Assembly (NCBI GenBank): GCA_902806395.1
Contig: CADCWH010000212.1
Span: forward strand, 1 to 7,650
Length of the DNA stretch: 7,650 nucleotides
Source of the DNA: an uncultured Thermomicrobiales bacterium
GTDB lineage: Bacteria > Chloroflexota > Chloroflexia > Thermomicrobiales > UBA6265
Direction: 5' to 3'
This document shows, piece by piece, positions 6,524 through 7,650 of the stretch. Made by a program: the position numbers and the translations under genes. Below the pieces are notes generated by a model that did not search any database, was not told where the DNA came from, and saw only the letters and a list, made by a program, of their open reading frames with translations. Numbering within the stretch: the first letter of the stretch is position 1; the number at the start of each line of letters is the position of its first letter.

Positions 6524-7636
6524 GTGGCTACGACCATCGTCATCGTCGGCTTGCCCAGCAGCGGCAAGACGACCGTCTTCAACGCCCTCACCCGCGCCGA
6601 GGCCCAGACCGGGACCTTCGGGGCCGGGTCAGACGAGCCGAACCTGGCCAACGTCAAGGTGCCGGACCCGCGCCTCGACATCCTGACCGCGATGTTCAAC
6701 CCCAAGAGCCGCGTCCCCGCCGATGTCCAGTACCTAGACGTGGCCGGAATCGCCAAGGGCATCGGTGAGAAGGGGATGGGCGGCCAGCTCCTCGGTCACC
6801 TGGCGCAGGCCGACGCACTGATCCACGTCGTTCGCGCCTTCGAGGACGAGGAGGTCGCCCACCCCGAGGAGACCGTCGACCCCCTCCGCGACATCGAGAC
6901 GCTCAATCTGGAGTTCCTGTTCAGTGACCTGGCGATCATCGACAAGCGCCTGACCCGGCTCGTCTCCCAGATCCCCAAGCTGCGTGGCCCGGAGCGCGAG
7001 GCTTTCGAGCGCGAGCAGGTGGTCCTGACCCGCCTTAAGGCCGCCCTGGAGGCCGACCAACCCCTGCGCGAGGTGGTCTCTGGTCTCGAACCGGACGACG
7101 CCAAGATCCTGCGCGGCTTCGGCTTCCTGACTGCCAAGCCGCTCCTGATCCTGCTCAATGTCAGCGAGGCCCAACTCGGTGCCGCCGCCGACGACCTCGT
7201 CGCCGAGGCCACCTCCGACTTCGGTCGCCCCGGAGTCGCGATCGACGCCCTGGCTGGCCAGATCGAGAGCGAGATCGCCCGCCTCGACGACGCCGACGCT
7301 GCCGTGTTCATGGAAGACCTCGGCATCGCCGAGTCCGGCCGCGACCGCGTCCTGCGCCTGGGCTTCGAACTCCTCGGCCTGATCCCGTTCTTCACCGTCG
7401 GTCCCGACGAGTGCCGGGCCTGGACGATCCGCCGTGGCGACACCGCCGTCGAGGCGGCCGGGACGATCCACTCCGACATCCAGCGGGGCTTCATCCGGGC
7501 CGAGATCGTCGGCTACGAGGACCTGATCGCCGCCGGGGGCATGGCCGAGGCCAAGAAGGCGGGCACCTTCCGCCGCGAGGGCAAGACCTACGTGGTCCAG
7601 GACGGTGACACGATCAACTTCCTGTTCAACGTCTGA
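6524..7636 (+). CDS. ychF: YchF/OLA1-family P-loop NTPase (Obg-like ATPase), divergent form
   Basis: Cytosolic nucleotide hydrolase that associates with ribosomes and in studied members prefers ATP. It has 370 residues, normal for YchF (about 363). The G domain carries GLPSSGKT (9-16), EPN (38-40), VPDPRLD (46-52), DVAG (72-75) and NVSE (212-215, the NxxE motif replacing the GTPase NKxD). A charged helical, partly coiled-coil insert lies at about 125-180. The C-terminal TGS/DUF933 part runs from about 287 (FFTVG, ECRAWTI, GFIRAEIVGYEDLI, VVQDGD) to the usual final FNV. The P-loop is unlike the standard YchF GLPNVGKS: S-S replaces N-V and T replaces S. The switch area lacks the normal EPNVGVV (it reads EPNLANV). 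The start is GTG 6524, with AGAGGA (6509-6514) nine bases upstream. The stop is TGA. It appears monocistronic within the window. Confidence 0.92.
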   Translation: MATTIVIVGLPSSGKTTVFNALTRAEAQTGTFGAGSDEPNLANVKVPDPRLDILTAMFNPKSRVPADVQYLDVAGIAKGIGEKGMGGQLLGHLAQADALIHVVRAFEDEEVAHPEETVDPLRDIETLNLEFLFSDLAIIDKRLTRLVSQIPKLRGPEREAFEREQVVLTRLKAALEADQPLREVVSGLEPDDAKILRGFGFLTAKPLLILLNVSEAQLGAAADDLVAEATSDFGRPGVAIDALAGQIESEIARLDDADAAVFMEDLGIAESGRDRVLRLGFELLGLIPFFTVGPDECRAWTIRRGDTAVEAAGTIHSDIQRGFIRAEIVGYEDLIAAGGMAEAKKAGTFRREGKTYVVQDGDTINFLFNV

Positions 7637-7650
7637 TGTCTCGGGTCACG

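Noticed and set aside
1..7650. CRISPR arrays, insertion sequences, tRNA or rRNA genes, defence or phage genes
   Set aside because: No regular repeats, transposase motifs, cloverleaf or TpsiC-like sequences, or relevant protein families were seen.

Overview
This is a high-GC bacterial segment with strongly G/C-biased third codon positions. A T-box-controlled isoleucyl-tRNA synthetase of an unusual class, together with the style of the other proteins, suggests Chloroflexota, perhaps Thermomicrobia-like. The lineage is inferred from remembered protein style; there is no marker gene in the window.

Layout. Positions 1-873 hold no convincing gene. The left edge carries what looks like the ribosome-binding site of a leftward gene lying outside the window, and a short palindrome sits in its leader. 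About 400 bases follow with two strong hairpins of unknown purpose. From about 476 to 776 there is a well-formed T-box riboswitch: stem I with an AUC (isoleucine) specifier, a UGGU antiterminator bulge and a competing intrinsic terminator. It leads into a rightward group of three closely packed genes: ileS (874-4125), a 100-aa unknown protein overlapping the ileS stop by ATGA (4122-4424), and a 174-aa protein with a possible LssY_C-like fold (4441-4965). The third gene meets a leftward CPA2 cation/proton antiporter (5039-6247) tail to tail. A divergent intergenic region of 276 bases separates the antiporter from a rightward YchF-family NTPase (6524-7636).

The most notable point is that ileS has one in-frame TGA at codon 309 (1798-1800). 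The frame is otherwise open for its whole 1083-codon length, and the interruption falls in the CP1 editing domain where a Trp (TGG) is the likely ancestral codon. TGA is the normal stop of all four rightward genes here, so genome-wide recoding is unlikely. A G-to-A sequencing error, a recent nonsense mutation or readthrough are the options. The synthetase also carries GVHH in place of the HIGH signature, the arrangement reported for mupirocin-hyper-resistant IleRS, and a variant KMSKS (EMHKS). The T-box supplies independent evidence that this divergent enzyme really charges tRNA-Ile.

Together, the left part reads as an isoleucine-tRNA-responsive operon with two unexplained passenger genes. 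The right part is ordinary housekeeping: ion homeostasis and a translation-associated ATPase.
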